64,000 nt of DNA, taken from Pseudomonas chlororaphis subsp. piscium. Its GTDB lineage: Bacteria; Pseudomonadota; Gammaproteobacteria; Pseudomonadales; Pseudomonadaceae. Positions 28,377 through 37,376 of the stretch are shown one piece after another (the stretch's first letter is position 1; every line of letters begins with the position of its first letter). The notes beneath the pieces are model-generated. The model was not told where the DNA came from. It worked only from the letters and a program-made list of their open reading frames with translations, and searched no databases. The stretch spans positions 6,501,001 through 6,565,000 of the forward strand of contig NZ_CP027707.1 of NCBI RefSeq assembly GCF_003850345.1. The letters are read 5' to 3'. The translations under genes were made by a program, and so were the position numbers.

Positions 28377-28401
28377 GTGTAGGAGCGAGCTTGCTCACGA
28401 T
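28377..28401. repeat. REP arm remnant next to the IS66 relic
   Basis: GTGTAGGAGCGAGCTTGCTCACGAT, a single diverged REP arm directly after the alginate lyase gene; the IS66 relic begins a few dozen bases later. Confidence 0.65.
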
Positions 28402-28437
28402 GAGGGTGGATCATTCGTATGCGATCCATGAAGCACA

Positions 28438-30225
28438 CTTACCGCCAAATGCGCTTCCCGTTTACTGTGGCATTTCCGGTGAGCAGTTCCACGGCAACAA
28501 CGCTTCGTAGTCGGCTACCGACCGCGAGTGGGGCAGCCGCTCCAGTACGTGGCGCGGCCACGTATACGGCTCTTGGCCATTGACCTTGGCGGTCTCGACC
28601 AAACTGTAGATCTGCGCGCTGGCGGTGGCGCCCTTGGGCGTATCGCTGAACTGCCAAGTCTTGCACCCGATCACAAACGGCTTTATTGCGCGCTCTGCTC
28701 GGTTGTTGTCAATCGGTAAAAAACCAGCCTCAACGTAGCGCTCCAGCCGGCTCCAGTTGCTGGCCAGATAATTAACGGCTTTGCCCAGCACGCTTTGCGG
28801 CGTGACCTGTGGCTGCGTTTTATCCAGCCAGTTTTTCAACTGAGCCAGGATCGGCAGGCTCTTTTCCTGTCGGCTGATAAATCGCTGCTCATCGCTGATG
28901 TCTTTCAGTTCACGCTCGATTCCATACAGCTTATTGATCATCGTCAGCGCGATATCCGCTCGCCTGTTTTACCTTTGGGCTGCACTTTTTGTGCATCGAC
29001 GAACTTGCGGCGCACATGCGCCATGCACGCCAATCGCTCAACACCGGGCTGCAACGCCAACGCGTTGTAACCCGCGTAATCATCGGTCATCACGTAGCCG
29101 CGATAACTTTTCGGCAGGCGCAGCGGTACGTCTTGCGCACGGCTGGAGGTGTAGTCGAACAGCACGACTTTTCGATCCGGTGGCCCGCTGGCCTGCACCC
29201 ACATCCATGATTGACTGGTCGGGTCTCGATCAGGCCCTTTAAGGACCTGAACGCGGGTTTTATCGCAGTGGATGACCAGGCTTTCCAGCAACCGATCGCG
29301 CATCAGACTCAACAGCGGTTGCAGGTGCTCACCGCACTGGATGATCCAGCGGGCAAGAGTCTGACAGGGGATTTCTATGCCATGTCGGCTCAGCACCGTT
29401 TCGAAACGATGCAGCGGCAAGCCATCGACATACCTGGTGGTCAGCAGCATCGCCAGCACGCTCGGACTGGCCATACTCTTTTCGACTAACTGAGCAGGTT
29501 TGCCAGCGGTGACCGGAGTCATTTCACAACCACGGCAACCGCAGGCACAGGTCAATTCGTGCTCGGGCAGTTCATGGATGACTTCGATACGCGGCAAGTC
29601 CGCCAACAGTGGCTTGCGCTTGCTTGGTCGGGGCAACGACTTCCTCATCCTCGGCGCCTTCGACGACGAGCATTGGCTCGCTTTCAGGCTCGTTGAACAG
29701 CGCCAGTTGCGGCATATTGGGTTCAGATTTGCGACCAAATATGTGGTCGCGTAAGAGCTTGATCTGTTCTTTCAGATCAACGATGTGAGTCGCGCAAGCT
29801 TCTTTGACTTCCTGATCACGTGCGCGCGCTTCTTAAATATCAAGCAGCATCTGCTTGAGAAGCACGGGGTCATCAGGAAGGTGGTCGGGCAAGGATCGCA
29901 CCCGTCAGACAACGAATCTTGGAGACAAAACCTGATGAGGACGGTTGCGCCACAGGTCAAACCCGTCGAACAACCAATTCAATTCCTGGACACTCAACAC
30001 GATGGCTTGGTCGGTGGCATCTGGTCGCATCATGGCGGATGGGCTCCAGAAAAATTCAGGAGTACAGCATCCGAGATCAGATGGCGGCTTTGAATGTGGG
30101 GTTCATGGCGCGCTTACTACGAAACGCGCAACCGACCCGATACGTTTGGAACGCAAAGGGAGAGGAAGTTTTGAACAAGATCCGGCGAGCACGCGATGCG
30201 ATGGAAGCGCAGATGAATGGGTAAG
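28438..30225 (-). mobile_element. IS66-family insertion sequence relic (ends tentative)
   Basis: Contains a decayed IS66 tnpC on the minus strand and no recognisable tnpA or tnpB, as in IS66 elements that carry tnpC only, or after loss of those genes. The proposed ends are a matching pair: CTTACC...TGCGCTTCC at 28438-28458 and GGAAGCGCA...GGTAAG at 30203-30225, inverted but with spacers of 6 and 8 nt. No 8-bp target duplication flanks them, so the boundaries are uncertain. The element is dead. Confidence 0.5.
28462..29901 (-). pseudogene. tnpC: IS66 transposase TnpC, disrupted
   Basis: The frame can be followed from a GTG at 29901 (then RSLPDHLPDDPVLLKQMLLD) to a stop at 28462, about 480 codons. 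Three lesions break it: an in-frame TAA at 29833-29835; a tandem duplication of 4 nt (GCTT GCTT at 29618-29625), which shifts the frame; and loss of one base near 28958-28964, which restores the original frame (net +3). Conserved IS66 parts remain: CTCACGC-type zinc-ribbon (TCACGCRGC), the DDE-domain segment VMTDDYAGYNAL, CMAHVRRKF and [14 protein letters not shown] functional transposase cannot be made. Confidence 0.88.
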
Positions 30226-30475
30226 CTATTTCGAAAACAGAACACTAGTGGCCTGTATGGTCAGTTCTTTTATCTAAAAGCCCCGCAAACACGGCGCGGA
30301 ACATTTTAAATAGATAAACAAACTAACCGCCCAGCCCACTCGTCACTGATTATGCTTTTTCATACCCTCTTCGCACGCTAAGTCATGTCGAGTGGTGTGC
30401 CCGGGCCACTGGCAGTCACCGAATGAATTGCTTGCCGCACGGCGATGGCAAAATTCGATATCAGTTGACCTCGAG
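29902..30475. other. Degenerate accessory stretch between IS66 relic and acyltransferase
   Basis: About 570 bp with no complete gene. On the plus strand an open frame ending at 30224 finishes with RNAQPTRYVWNAKGEEVLNKI, which weakly resembles the C-terminal tail of IS630-type transposases; the part before it looks non-coding. The rest (30226-30475) is AT-richer than the flanking chromosome and shows no features. Confidence 0.4.
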
Positions 30476-32482
30476 TCATTGAGACAATTTTGCCTGGGAA
30501 GAACGTGGATAGTCCTTGAACACGTCTCGAAACAGCGGCGAAACGATTCTGGCTCCTCGCTCACTAAGATGATTATCATCGTAGTAAATGGGCCATTCAT
30601 CCTTTGAACCGTAACACCTTCCATCGTGGCAGAGATACGGCAGGGGATCCAGAATAGTGATTCCACACTTTTGTCTTGCCGCGTCCTGAGCCTCCCAGGC
30701 AAACGCATTCCGCGTTTGGTACTCCTCCATGCTGATAGAGGTACCGCTATTCTTCCCGAGCAAAAAACCCCGTGCTGTGGCCGCCGGTACAGAGGACTTC
30801 ATTTCCGGAATTGGACGAACCATGAACACCGGGTGATATTTTGCGATTTCACAAGCTGCATTAATCAGGCCTTCTCGCATCTCGTGCAAAAACTCAGGCG
30901 TTCGTTCCGTATATTGTTTATCGAAATACACCGTTGGTTTCTGACCTTCTGAAAATCCATGTATATATGCAGACGTTTCATTCATGATAACCACGGGGAC
31001 ATTGGAAGGCAGGCTTTTCTGTTTTTCCAGTGCCCAACTGATAAACTCACCGCAAGAGGTATTGAGCTGCTTCACGCCCATGAAGGTTGGGCAGGCACTG
31101 AATGTCCAGTGCAGCACGTTCAGCTTCTTATCAGGCAGCGCATTTTCGACTGCCGTCATGATGGACGCCGCATGACTGTCGCCGATGACTACCACGCCAA
31201 GTTGATCACCTCCGTAGGTACACTCCGGTGTTTTCGATGTTCCCCCCACATGGCACAGCGTTCTGCGTGGATGAAAATTTTGAGCCTCGCTCAAAATCTG
31301 CACGTATTTTTCCGGTAGTCGGTTAGGGAATCCGCTATTCATCGCGATGACTTTGCCGATAATGGGTGCCGCAAGCACTCCTGAGAGCAATATCGAGGCG
31401 GAGAATATACGGCTTCTGTTATCGAGCACCTTCTGGGACTTCTGCTCGATGAATCGATATGAAAAATGACCCAGAATGATCGTTATACCTAGTCCGATGA
31501 AAGCAGCTTGAAGGTTCAGATACTCCAGAAAGTACAGCCCCACAACCACGGGCCAGTGCCATAGGTAAAGTGAATAAGAGCGGGTTCCCAACCATTGCAT
31601 AACAAAGTTATTGGTAAACAATGAGTCATTACGGGCGGCGACTAATACCAGAGCCGTACCCAATACAGGCACTAGAGCATGACCGCCCGGCCAGATGGTG
31701 TTCTTGTCGAATACAAGGATGCTGAAAATAATAAAAGTCAAACCAATGACTTCAACTACGCGACGTTTTACCGAAGAGAAATTGACATGTGCTCCGAGCA
31801 AAAATGTCAAACTACCCGCAAGCATTTCCCAGATCCGCATCGGAAGATAATAAAAAGCTTTGCTAGGGTCCACACTCACGTAATGTATCGAAGCGCCCAA
31901 AGAAATAAGGAAGACGAGCACGATCATGATTGTGATGAGGGATCTGCCAGCCTTTATTTTCCAGGCTGCAAGCAGTGCCAATGGAATAGTTAAATAGAAT
32001 TGCCACTCCACCGCCAGAGACCAGGTGTGCAGCAACCACTTTTCGTGAGACGCGGAATCAAAATACCCAGCTTCATGTTGAAATTGGATATTTGAAAAAA
32101 ACAGAACCGCACTTATGGCGTGTTCACCGAGAATGCCATATTCCAGTGGGGCGAGGCAAAACCAGCCTGCCACCAGTAATGTTGCGCATAGTATCAATAA
32201 CGTTGGGAGGATTCGCTTCGCCCTTGCCAGGTAGAAACTCCATAACAACGAACTGTAGTTTTTACTTTTTTTCTTCTCGAGGTCTTCGATGATTATTTTT
32301 GTCATCAGCCAGCCTGAAATGACGAAAAATATATCTACTCCGATAAAGCCGCCAGTGATCCCCGGAATATTGAAGTGATAAAGCATCACTGCCACGACAG
32401 CCCAGGCTCTCAGCCCATTGATGTCGCGTCTGAACTTTTCATTATTTGCGGTTGGTGAAGTAGGGTTCACAATGTGTTGCAC
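30476..32482 (-). CDS. Acyltransferase-3 / SGNH O-acyltransferase (OafA-type)
   Basis: 668 aa inner-membrane protein. Residues 1-390 form an acyltransferase-3 domain with about ten membrane segments and the family motifs RRDINGLRAWAV, LYHF, HTWSLAVEWQFYL and LYLWHWPVVV. A periplasmic SGNH hydrolase-like domain follows, with GDSHA (nucleophile Ser) near 435 and DDNHLSERG near the end (Asp/His). Such proteins O-acetylate O-antigen, exopolysaccharide or peptidoglycan. The start appears to be the GTG at 32482; another in-frame GTG lies four codons on. It is clearly richer in A+T than all neighbours, has no polysaccharide genes nearby and sits beside an IS relic, so it was probably acquired horizontally. 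The acceptor glycan is unknown. Confidence 0.85.
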   Translation of the reverse strand: MQHIVNPTSPTANNEKFRRDINGLRAWAVVAVMLYHFNIPGITGGFIGVDIFFVISGWLMTKIIIEDLEKKKSKNYSSLLWSFYLARAKRILPTLLILCATLLVAGWFCLAPLEYGILGEHAISAVLFFSNIQFQHEAGYFDSASHEKWLLHTWSLAVEWQFYLTIPLALLAAWKIKAGRSLITIMIVLVFLISLGASIHYVSVDPSKAFYYLPMRIWEMLAGSLTFLLGAHVNFSSVKRRVVEVIGLTFIIFSILVFDKNTIWPGGHALVPVLGTALVLVAARNDSLFTNNFVMQWLGTRSYSLYLWHWPVVVGLYFLEYLNLQAAFIGLGITIILGHFSYRFIEQKSQKVLDNRSRIFSASILLSGVLAAPIIGKVIAMNSGFPNRLPEKYVQILSEAQNFHPRRTLCHVGGTSKTPECTYGGDQLGVVVIGDSHAASIMTAVENALPDKKLNVLHWTFSACPTFMGVKQLNTSCGEFISWALEKQKSLPSNVPVVIMNETSAYIHGFSEGQKPTVYFDKQYTERTPEFLHEMREGLINAACEIAKYHPVFMVRPIPEMKSSVPAATARGFLLGKNSGTSISMEEYQTRNAFAWEAQDAARQKCGITILDPLPYLCHDGRCYGSKDEWPIYYDDNHLSERGARIVSPLFRDVFKDYPRSSQAKLSQ

Positions 32483-32667
32483 TCTCTGGAATCCTGCACG
32501 AGCGTAGGTGTTTTATTGTCGTTGGTTGGCCGCCGGCGATTCTAAATTAGTCGTCAGGCTTTGTCTGTTTATGTGTAACTGATCCATAAACCCCACCTAT
32601 CCAGACAGACGGCGCCTGAGATGGGAGGAATCAAATCATGCTGGCGCGGAGGCCATTCGCGGCACAG

Positions 32668-32907
32668 CTACTTTATTTTTTGTGGTTTTCTATCCACCAC
32701 CGTCCCCGCTTGTACGTTTTTGATCGGTGAAAGCAAGTGCGGCCAAATATTCCAGCGTTGGCTGGTGTCGGTTACCACTGTGACGGTCTTGCAGTTGAAC
32801 TTCATGACGCTACCGGACAGGCGTTCACCACGGGGTGAGTCGAAGCCTACCCATGCTCCTGGATGGAACTGCATCATCGATTTATGAGCACCCAACGACT
32901 CCAGCAT
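32668..32907 (-). CDS. Small conserved-looking hypothetical protein
   Basis: Up to 79 aa; the real start may be one of the two ATGs near 32870-32874 (MMQFHPGAW), giving about 68 aa. The sequence GVMKFNCKTVTVVTD-like pattern (SGSVMKFNCKTVTVVTD ... RWNIWPHLLSP) resembles a short SH3-like beta-barrel with the pattern G-V-x-x-x-N-x-K-T-V-x-V. I do not recognise a function. It lies between the acyltransferase and fba. Ribosome-binding signals are weak at both starts. Confidence 0.5.
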   Translation of the reverse strand: MLESLGAHKSMMQFHPGAWVGFDSPRGERLSGSVMKFNCKTVTVVTDTSQRWNIWPHLLSPIKNVQAGTVVDRKPQKIK

Positions 32908-32914
32908 CTATAGC

Positions 32915-32940
32915 CATCGCGAGCAAGCTCGCTCCTACAG
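32915..32940. repeat. Single REP arm near the fba terminator
   Basis: CATCGCGAGCAAGCTCGCTCC followed by TACAG, between the 79-aa ORF and the fba terminator; it marks the return to ordinary chromosome sequence. Confidence 0.75.
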
Positions 32941-32966
32941 GGGACCGCGCGTTTGGCACAAGCACA

Positions 32967-32994
32967 AAAAAGCCCGCATCGCTGCGGGCTTTTT
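32967..32994 (-). terminator. Terminator downstream of fba
   Basis: 12-bp stem (AAAAAGCCCGCA / TGCGGGCTTTTT) with a TCGC loop, 17 bp after the fba stop codon on the minus strand. A and T runs on both sides make it potentially bidirectional. Confidence 0.9.
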
Positions 32995-33010
32995 CGTTCA
33001 ACGCTAAGGC

Positions 33011-34075
33011 TTAGTTGACCTTGGCGTTCAGCTCACCCTTGAGGTAACGCTGGAACATCGCTTCCAGGGAGATCGGCTTGATCTTCGAAGCGTTGCCGGC
33101 GGTGCCGAAGGCTTCGTAACGGGCGATGCACACGTCGCGCATGGCGGTTACGGTGGCGCCGAAGAACTTGCGCGGGTCGAACTCGCTCGGGTTGGTGGCC
33201 ATCAGGCGACGCATCGCACCGGTGGACGCCAGGCGCAGGTCGGTGTCGATGTTGACCTTGCGCACGCCGTACTTGATACCTTCGACGATTTCTTCAACCG
33301 GTACGCCGTAGGTTTCTTTGATGTCGCCGCCATACTGGTTGATGATCGCCAGCCACTCTTGTGGAACCGAAGACGAACCGTGCATCACCAGGTGGGTGTT
33401 GGGGATGCGCTTGTGGATCTCTTTGATGCGGTCGATGGCCAGCACGTCGCCGGTAGGCGGCTTGGTGAACTTGTAGGCACCGTGGCTGGTACCGATGGCG
33501 ATGGCCAGGGCGTCGACCTGGGTCTTCTTGACGAAGTCCGCGGCTTCTTCCGGGTCGGTCAGCATCTGGCTGTGATCCAGCACGCCTTCGGCGCCGATAC
33601 CGTCTTCTTCACCGGCCATACCGGTTTCCAGGGAACCCAGGCAGCCCAGCTCGCCTTCTACCGAAACGCCGCAGGCGTGAGCCATGGCCACGGTCTGCTG
33701 GGTCACGCGCACGTTGTACTCGTAGTCGGTCGGGGTCTTGCCGTCTTCGCCGAGGGAGCCGTCCATCATGACCGAGGAGAAGCCCAGCTGGATCGAGCGC
33801 TGGCAGACGTCAGGGCTGGTGCCGTGGTCCTGGTGCATGCACACCGGGATGTGCGGGAATTCTTCGATCGCCGCCAGGATCAGGTGGCGCAGGAAAGGCG
33901 CGCCGGCGTATTTGCGGGCACCGGCCGAAGCCTGGACGATCACCGGAGAGTCAGTCTTGTCAGCTGCTTCCATGATGGCGCGCATCTGTTCAAGGTTGTT
34001 GACGTTGAAGGCTGGAACGCCGTAGCCGAATTCGGCTGCGTGGTCCAACATCTGGCGCATGCTGATGAGTGCCAT
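33011..34075 (-). CDS. fba: Class II fructose-bisphosphate aldolase
   Basis: 354 aa zinc-dependent aldolase (class IIB) cleaving fructose-1,6-bisphosphate to DHAP and glyceraldehyde-3-phosphate; in Pseudomonas mainly gluconeogenic. The zinc-site HQDHG ([12 protein letters not shown], about residues 80-92) and the phosphate-binding GTSHGAYKF and HGSSSVPQ segments are present. The ATG at 34075 has GGGAGAG upstream. It is the last gene of the epd-pgk-fba cluster but is separated from pgk by two lipoprotein genes and REP arms. Confidence 0.96.
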   Translation of the reverse strand: MALISMRQMLDHAAEFGYGVPAFNVNNLEQMRAIMEAADKTDSPVIVQASAGARKYAGAPFLRHLILAAIEEFPHIPVCMHQDHGTSPDVCQRSIQLGFSSVMMDGSLGEDGKTPTDYEYNVRVTQQTVAMAHACGVSVEGELGCLGSLETGMAGEEDGIGAEGVLDHSQMLTDPEEAADFVKKTQVDALAIAIGTSHGAYKFTKPPTGDVLAIDRIKEIHKRIPNTHLVMHGSSSVPQEWLAIINQYGGDIKETYGVPVEEIVEGIKYGVRKVNIDTDLRLASTGAMRRLMATNPSEFDPRKFFGATVTAMRDVCIARYEAFGTAGNASKIKPISLEAMFQRYLKGELNAKVN

Positions 34076-34214
34076 TGTGTGTATCTCTCCCGGTCGAGGG
34101 TCGTTAATCGTGCAAGCCTGCCGTAGCGGCGACTGCTATTCAAGTGATTGCAGATCGGGGGTCAGCCCGGCCTGCGGATTCGTTACTGCATCAAATCTTG
34201 CGAGCCCTGCATCC

Positions 34215-34308
34215 CTGTAGAAGCGAGGCTTGCCCGCGATAGCGATCGGCCTGGCGACATCCATGCTGAATGTCAGGACCTCATCGCGAGCAAGCTTCGC
34301 TCCTACAG
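34215..34308. repeat. Pair of opposed REP arms upstream of fba
   Basis: CTGTAGAAGCGAGGCTTGCC (34215-34240) and ATCGCGAGCAAGCTTCGCTCC (34282-34308), with about 40 bp between them; located between the MliC-like gene and fba. Confidence 0.8.
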
Positions 34309-34328
34309 GCTCAGCATCGGCTCCCGGC

Positions 34329-34658
34329 CTACGGCGCTTTACAGCCGCGGCCGATCAAATCGTTGGTGGCGACCCAGTAAACCAGGCCTTCGTCACCTTT
34401 TTCGTGAAACGCCAGCATGTCGTTGCTGTACAGCGAACCGGAACCGCTCGGCTCCAGCTTCAGGCGATAGACCTGATCGGCCCCGCCCAGCCGCACATCG
34501 ACTTCCTTGCGGCTGCTGTCGGTGTAGCGCCAGACCACTTGCGCCTGGCTGTCGCACACCCAGGTCGTCCAGTTGTCCGTCTCGGCCGGCTTGAACAGGT
34601 CGAAGTTGGCGCAACCTGCCAGCAATCCCAGCGCAGCCACGGCGATAAAGCCTTTCAT
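34329..34658 (-). CDS. MliC-family lipoprotein
   Basis: 109 aa. The lipobox is LLAG with Cys16 as acylation site, so it is a membrane-anchored lipoprotein. The mature part is an MliC-type beta-barrel (WVCDSQAQVVWRYTD ... YRLKLEPSGSGSLYSNDMLAFHEKGDEGLVYWV) ending with a cysteine (GRGCKAP). MliC proteins inhibit C-type lysozyme; activity is inferred from the fold only. It lies between pgk and fba with the next lipoprotein gene. Confidence 0.82.
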   Translation of the reverse strand: MKGFIAVAALGLLAGCANFDLFKPAETDNWTTWVCDSQAQVVWRYTDSSRKEVDVRLGGADQVYRLKLEPSGSGSLYSNDMLAFHEKGDEGLVYWVATNDLIGRGCKAP

Positions 34659-34718
34659 CGGTGTTCCTCGGCTGACGGCCCACGGCCGCCAGCACAGCGC
34701 GTTATCGAATCAGACCCG

Positions 34719-34937
34719 TCAAGGGCAACCATGTTCCTTGGCCTTGGCTGGAGTCTCGTACTTGTCCAGACCATCGGGCCCCATGCGCTTGTTGATCACA
34801 GGCGCGGTCTCGGCTTGCCAGTCGGCCTGATAGCAGCCTTTTTCCGGCTCTCCCGAATCGGGCTCCGACTGGGCAGGCTGGCTACCGCAACCGGCCAGCA
34901 ATCCCGCGACGATCAACAGCGGTAACGTCTTGACCAT
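34719..34937 (-). CDS. Small 72-aa lipoprotein
   Basis: 72 aa. A signal peptide with the lipobox LLAGC (Cys17) precedes about 55 polar residues containing two more cysteines (GCYQADW and EHGCP). The ATG at 34937 has GGGAG upstream; the longer frame is a shadow over pgk. I do not recognise a function; it is a conserved neighbour in this glycolytic cluster as I remember it for Pseudomonas. It starts 31 bp after pgk and is likely co-transcribed. Confidence 0.75.
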   Translation of the reverse strand: MVKTLPLLIVAGLLAGCGSQPAQSEPDSGEPEKGCYQADWQAETAPVINKRMGPDGLDKYETPAKAKEHGCP

Positions 34938-34968
34938 ATGAACACTCCCTTGCCTGGCCATTGGGGCT

Positions 34969-36132
34969 TCAGGCTTTGGCCCGGCTTTCCAGGACTTCGA
35001 CCGCCGGCAGCACCTTGCCCTCGACGAACTCGAGGAAAGCGCCACCGCCGGTAGAAATGTAGGAGATTTGCTCGGCTACGCCATATTTATCGATGGCCGC
35101 CAGGGTGTCGCCACCGCCGGCGATGGAGAACGCCGCGCTTTGCGCGATGGCCTGGGCCAGCACCTTGGTGCCGTTACCGAACTGGTCGAACTCGAACACG
35201 CCGACCGGCCCGTTCCACAGGATGGTCTTGGACGACTTCAGCAGTTCAGCGAAGTTCGCCGCGGTTTGTGGGCCGATATCCAGGATCATGTCGTCGGCAG
35301 CCACGTCGGCAATCAGCTTGACGGTGGCGATCGCGCTTTCGGCGAACTCCTTGGCCACCACTACGTCGACCGGCAGCGGCACGCTGACCTTGGCGGCAAT
35401 GGCGCGAGCGGTATCCAGCAGGTCCGGCTCGTATAGCGACTTGCCGACCGGGTGACCGGCAGCGGCGAGGAAGGTGTTGGCGATGCCGCCGCCAACGATC
35501 AGCTGGTCGCAGATCTGGCTCAGGCTGTTGAGCACGTCGAGCTTGGTCGACACCTTGGAGCCGGCGACGATGGCGGCCATCGGCTTGGCCGGGGCGCCCA
35601 GGGCCTTGCCCAGCGCTTCCAGCTCGGCGGCCAGCAGCGGGCCGGCAGCGGCGACCTTGGCGAACTTGGCCACGCCGTGGGTCGAACCTTCAGCGCGGTG
35701 CGCGGTGCCGAAGGCGTCCATCACGAACACGTCGCACAGGGCGGCGTATTGCTGGGCCAGTTCGTCGGCGTTCTTTTTCTCGCCCTTGTTGAAGCGCACG
35801 TTCTCGAACAGCACGATGTCGCCGGCCTTGACCTCGACGCCGCCCAGGTAGTCGGCCACCAGCGGCACTTCGCGACCCAGGGCACGACTCAGGTAGTCGG
35901 CCACTGGCTTGAGGCTGTTCTCGGCGGAGAATTCGCCTTCGGTCGGACGACCGAGGTGCGAGCAGACCATCACGGCCGCGCCTTTTTCCAGGGCCAGCTT
36001 GATGGTCGGCAGCGAAGCCAGGATACGCGCATCGCTGGTGACAACACCGTCCTTGACTGGGACGTTGAGGTCTTCGCGGATCAGTACGCGCTTACCTTGC
36101 AGATCGAGGTCGGACATCTTCAACACGGTCAT
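34969..36132 (-). CDS. pgk: Phosphoglycerate kinase
   Basis: 387 aa cytoplasmic enzyme transferring phosphate between 1,3-bisphosphoglycerate and ADP. Family landmarks are [13 protein letters not shown] near the N-terminus, CSHLGRP, the interdomain [13 protein letters not shown] segment and the C-terminal [14 protein letters not shown]. The ATG at 36132 ([10 protein letters not shown]) is preferred to the TTG nine bases upstream. It follows epd by about 40 bp on the same strand. Confidence 0.96.
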   Translation of the reverse strand: MTVLKMSDLDLQGKRVLIREDLNVPVKDGVVTSDARILASLPTIKLALEKGAAVMVCSHLGRPTEGEFSAENSLKPVADYLSRALGREVPLVADYLGGVEVKAGDIVLFENVRFNKGEKKNADELAQQYAALCDVFVMDAFGTAHRAEGSTHGVAKFAKVAAAGPLLAAELEALGKALGAPAKPMAAIVAGSKVSTKLDVLNSLSQICDQLIVGGGIANTFLAAAGHPVGKSLYEPDLLDTARAIAAKVSVPLPVDVVVAKEFAESAIATVKLIADVAADDMILDIGPQTAANFAELLKSSKTILWNGPVGVFEFDQFGNGTKVLAQAIAQSAAFSIAGGGDTLAAIDKYGVAEQISYISTGGGAFLEFVEGKVLPAVEVLESRAKA

Positions 36133-36174
36133 GGGTCGCAATTCCTGGGTTACTGTTTTTTTGGAAACGGGAAG

Positions 36175-37230
36175 TTAAGAGACAGCTTTGGGTGCAGCTG
36201 TTTGCAGATAGTGTCCTGCAACATCCAGCATTCGGTTGGCAAAACCCCATTCGTTGTCGAACCAGGCCAGGATGTTCACCAGCCGCGGGCCGGAGACACG
36301 GGTCTGGCTGGCATCGACGATCGCCGAATGCGGATCATGGTTGAAATCACAACTGGCGTGCGGCAACTCGGTGTAGGCCAACAGGCCCTTGAGCGGGCCG
36401 CTGGTGGCGGCCTCGCGCAGGATCCGGTTGACTTCGCCGGTGTCGGTATCGCTCACGGTCTGCATCGTGATGTCGAGGCAGGACACGTTGACGGTCGGCA
36501 CGCGCACAGCTTTGGCCTGAATTCGCCCGGCAAGTTCCGGCAACAGCCGTTCGATGCCACGCGCCAGACCGGTGGACACCGGGATCACCGATTGGAACGC
36601 CGAACGGGTGCGGCGCAGGTCCTCGTGGTGATAGGCGTCGATCACCGGCTGGTCGTTCATCGCCGAGTGAATGGTGGTGATCGACACGTATTCCAGACCG
36701 ATGGCCTGGTCCAGCAGGCGCAACAGCGGCACGCCGCAGTTGGTGGTGCAGGATGCGTTGGACACCAGCAGCTCGGCGCCAGTCAGACAGTCCTGGTTGA
36801 CGCCGTAGACGATGGTGGCGTCGACATCCGCCTCGCTGGCCATCGGCTGGGAAAACAGCACCCGCGGCGCACCAGCGTCGAGAAAACGCTGGCCGTCTTC
36901 ACGGGTGTGATAGGCACCGGAACATTCGAGCACCAGATCGACGCCCAGGGACGCCCAATCGATGCCTTCGGGGGTGGCACTGCGCAGGACCTTCACGCAG
37001 TTGCCATTGATATGCAGACAGTCGCCGTCGACCTTCACCTCGCCGGGAAACCGGCCGTGGGTGGAGTCGAAGCGTGTCAGGTATTCCACGCTGGCCATGT
37101 CGGCCAGGTCGTTGATCGCGACAATCTCGAACCCGGCCGCAGCCCCCCGTTCGAACAGGGCACGCAAGACACAACGACCGATCCGGCCGTAGCCGTTGAG
37201 TGCAACTTTGTAGGGACGCGGTTGAGGCAT
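36175..37230 (-). CDS. epd: Erythrose-4-phosphate dehydrogenase
   Basis: 351 aa GAPDH-fold dehydrogenase making 4-phosphoerythronate for pyridoxal phosphate synthesis. The Rossmann motif is ALNGYGRIGR, the catalytic Cys is in SNASCTTNC, and WFDNEWGFANRM closes the family signature. Its position between tkt and pgk is the classic epd context; GAPDH activity cannot be ruled out from sequence alone. The ATG at 37230 (MPQPRPYKVALNG) is chosen over a longer frame that runs toward a REP element. Confidence 0.88.
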   Translation of the reverse strand: MPQPRPYKVALNGYGRIGRCVLRALFERGAAAGFEIVAINDLADMASVEYLTRFDSTHGRFPGEVKVDGDCLHINGNCVKVLRSATPEGIDWASLGVDLVLECSGAYHTREDGQRFLDAGAPRVLFSQPMASEADVDATIVYGVNQDCLTGAELLVSNASCTTNCGVPLLRLLDQAIGLEYVSITTIHSAMNDQPVIDAYHHEDLRRTRSAFQSVIPVSTGLARGIERLLPELAGRIQAKAVRVPTVNVSCLDITMQTVSDTDTGEVNRILREAATSGPLKGLLAYTELPHASCDFNHDPHSAIVDASQTRVSGPRLVNILAWFDNEWGFANRMLDVAGHYLQTAAPKAVS

Positions 37231-37285
37231 GGGGTTCTCGATTACCGGGGTGAATCCATCACTGTCGTGTTGCCTGTTCAATTGT

Positions 37286-37348
37286 CATCGCGGGCAAGCC
37301 TCGCGCCTACGGATCTCGATGATCTGTAGGAACGAGGCTTGCCCGCGA
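37286..37348. repeat. REP doublet between tkt and epd
   Basis: Opposed arms ATCGCGGGCAAGCCTCGCG and GAACGAGGCTTGCCCGCGA with about 15 bp between; likely in the tkt-epd transcript. Confidence 0.85.
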
Positions 37349-37376
37349 AGAACAGCAGACAACGCGACTGGCGGAC

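Noticed and set aside
29785..30277. Several plus-strand frames over the IS66 upstream region
   Set aside because: They overlap and disagree in frame, begin inside the tnpC relic, and only the last 40 residues of one look protein-like; treated as debris, not genes.
31679..31993. 104-aa plus-strand frame within the acyltransferase gene
   Set aside because: Antisense to a well-supported gene, with no ribosome-binding site or recognisable sequence.
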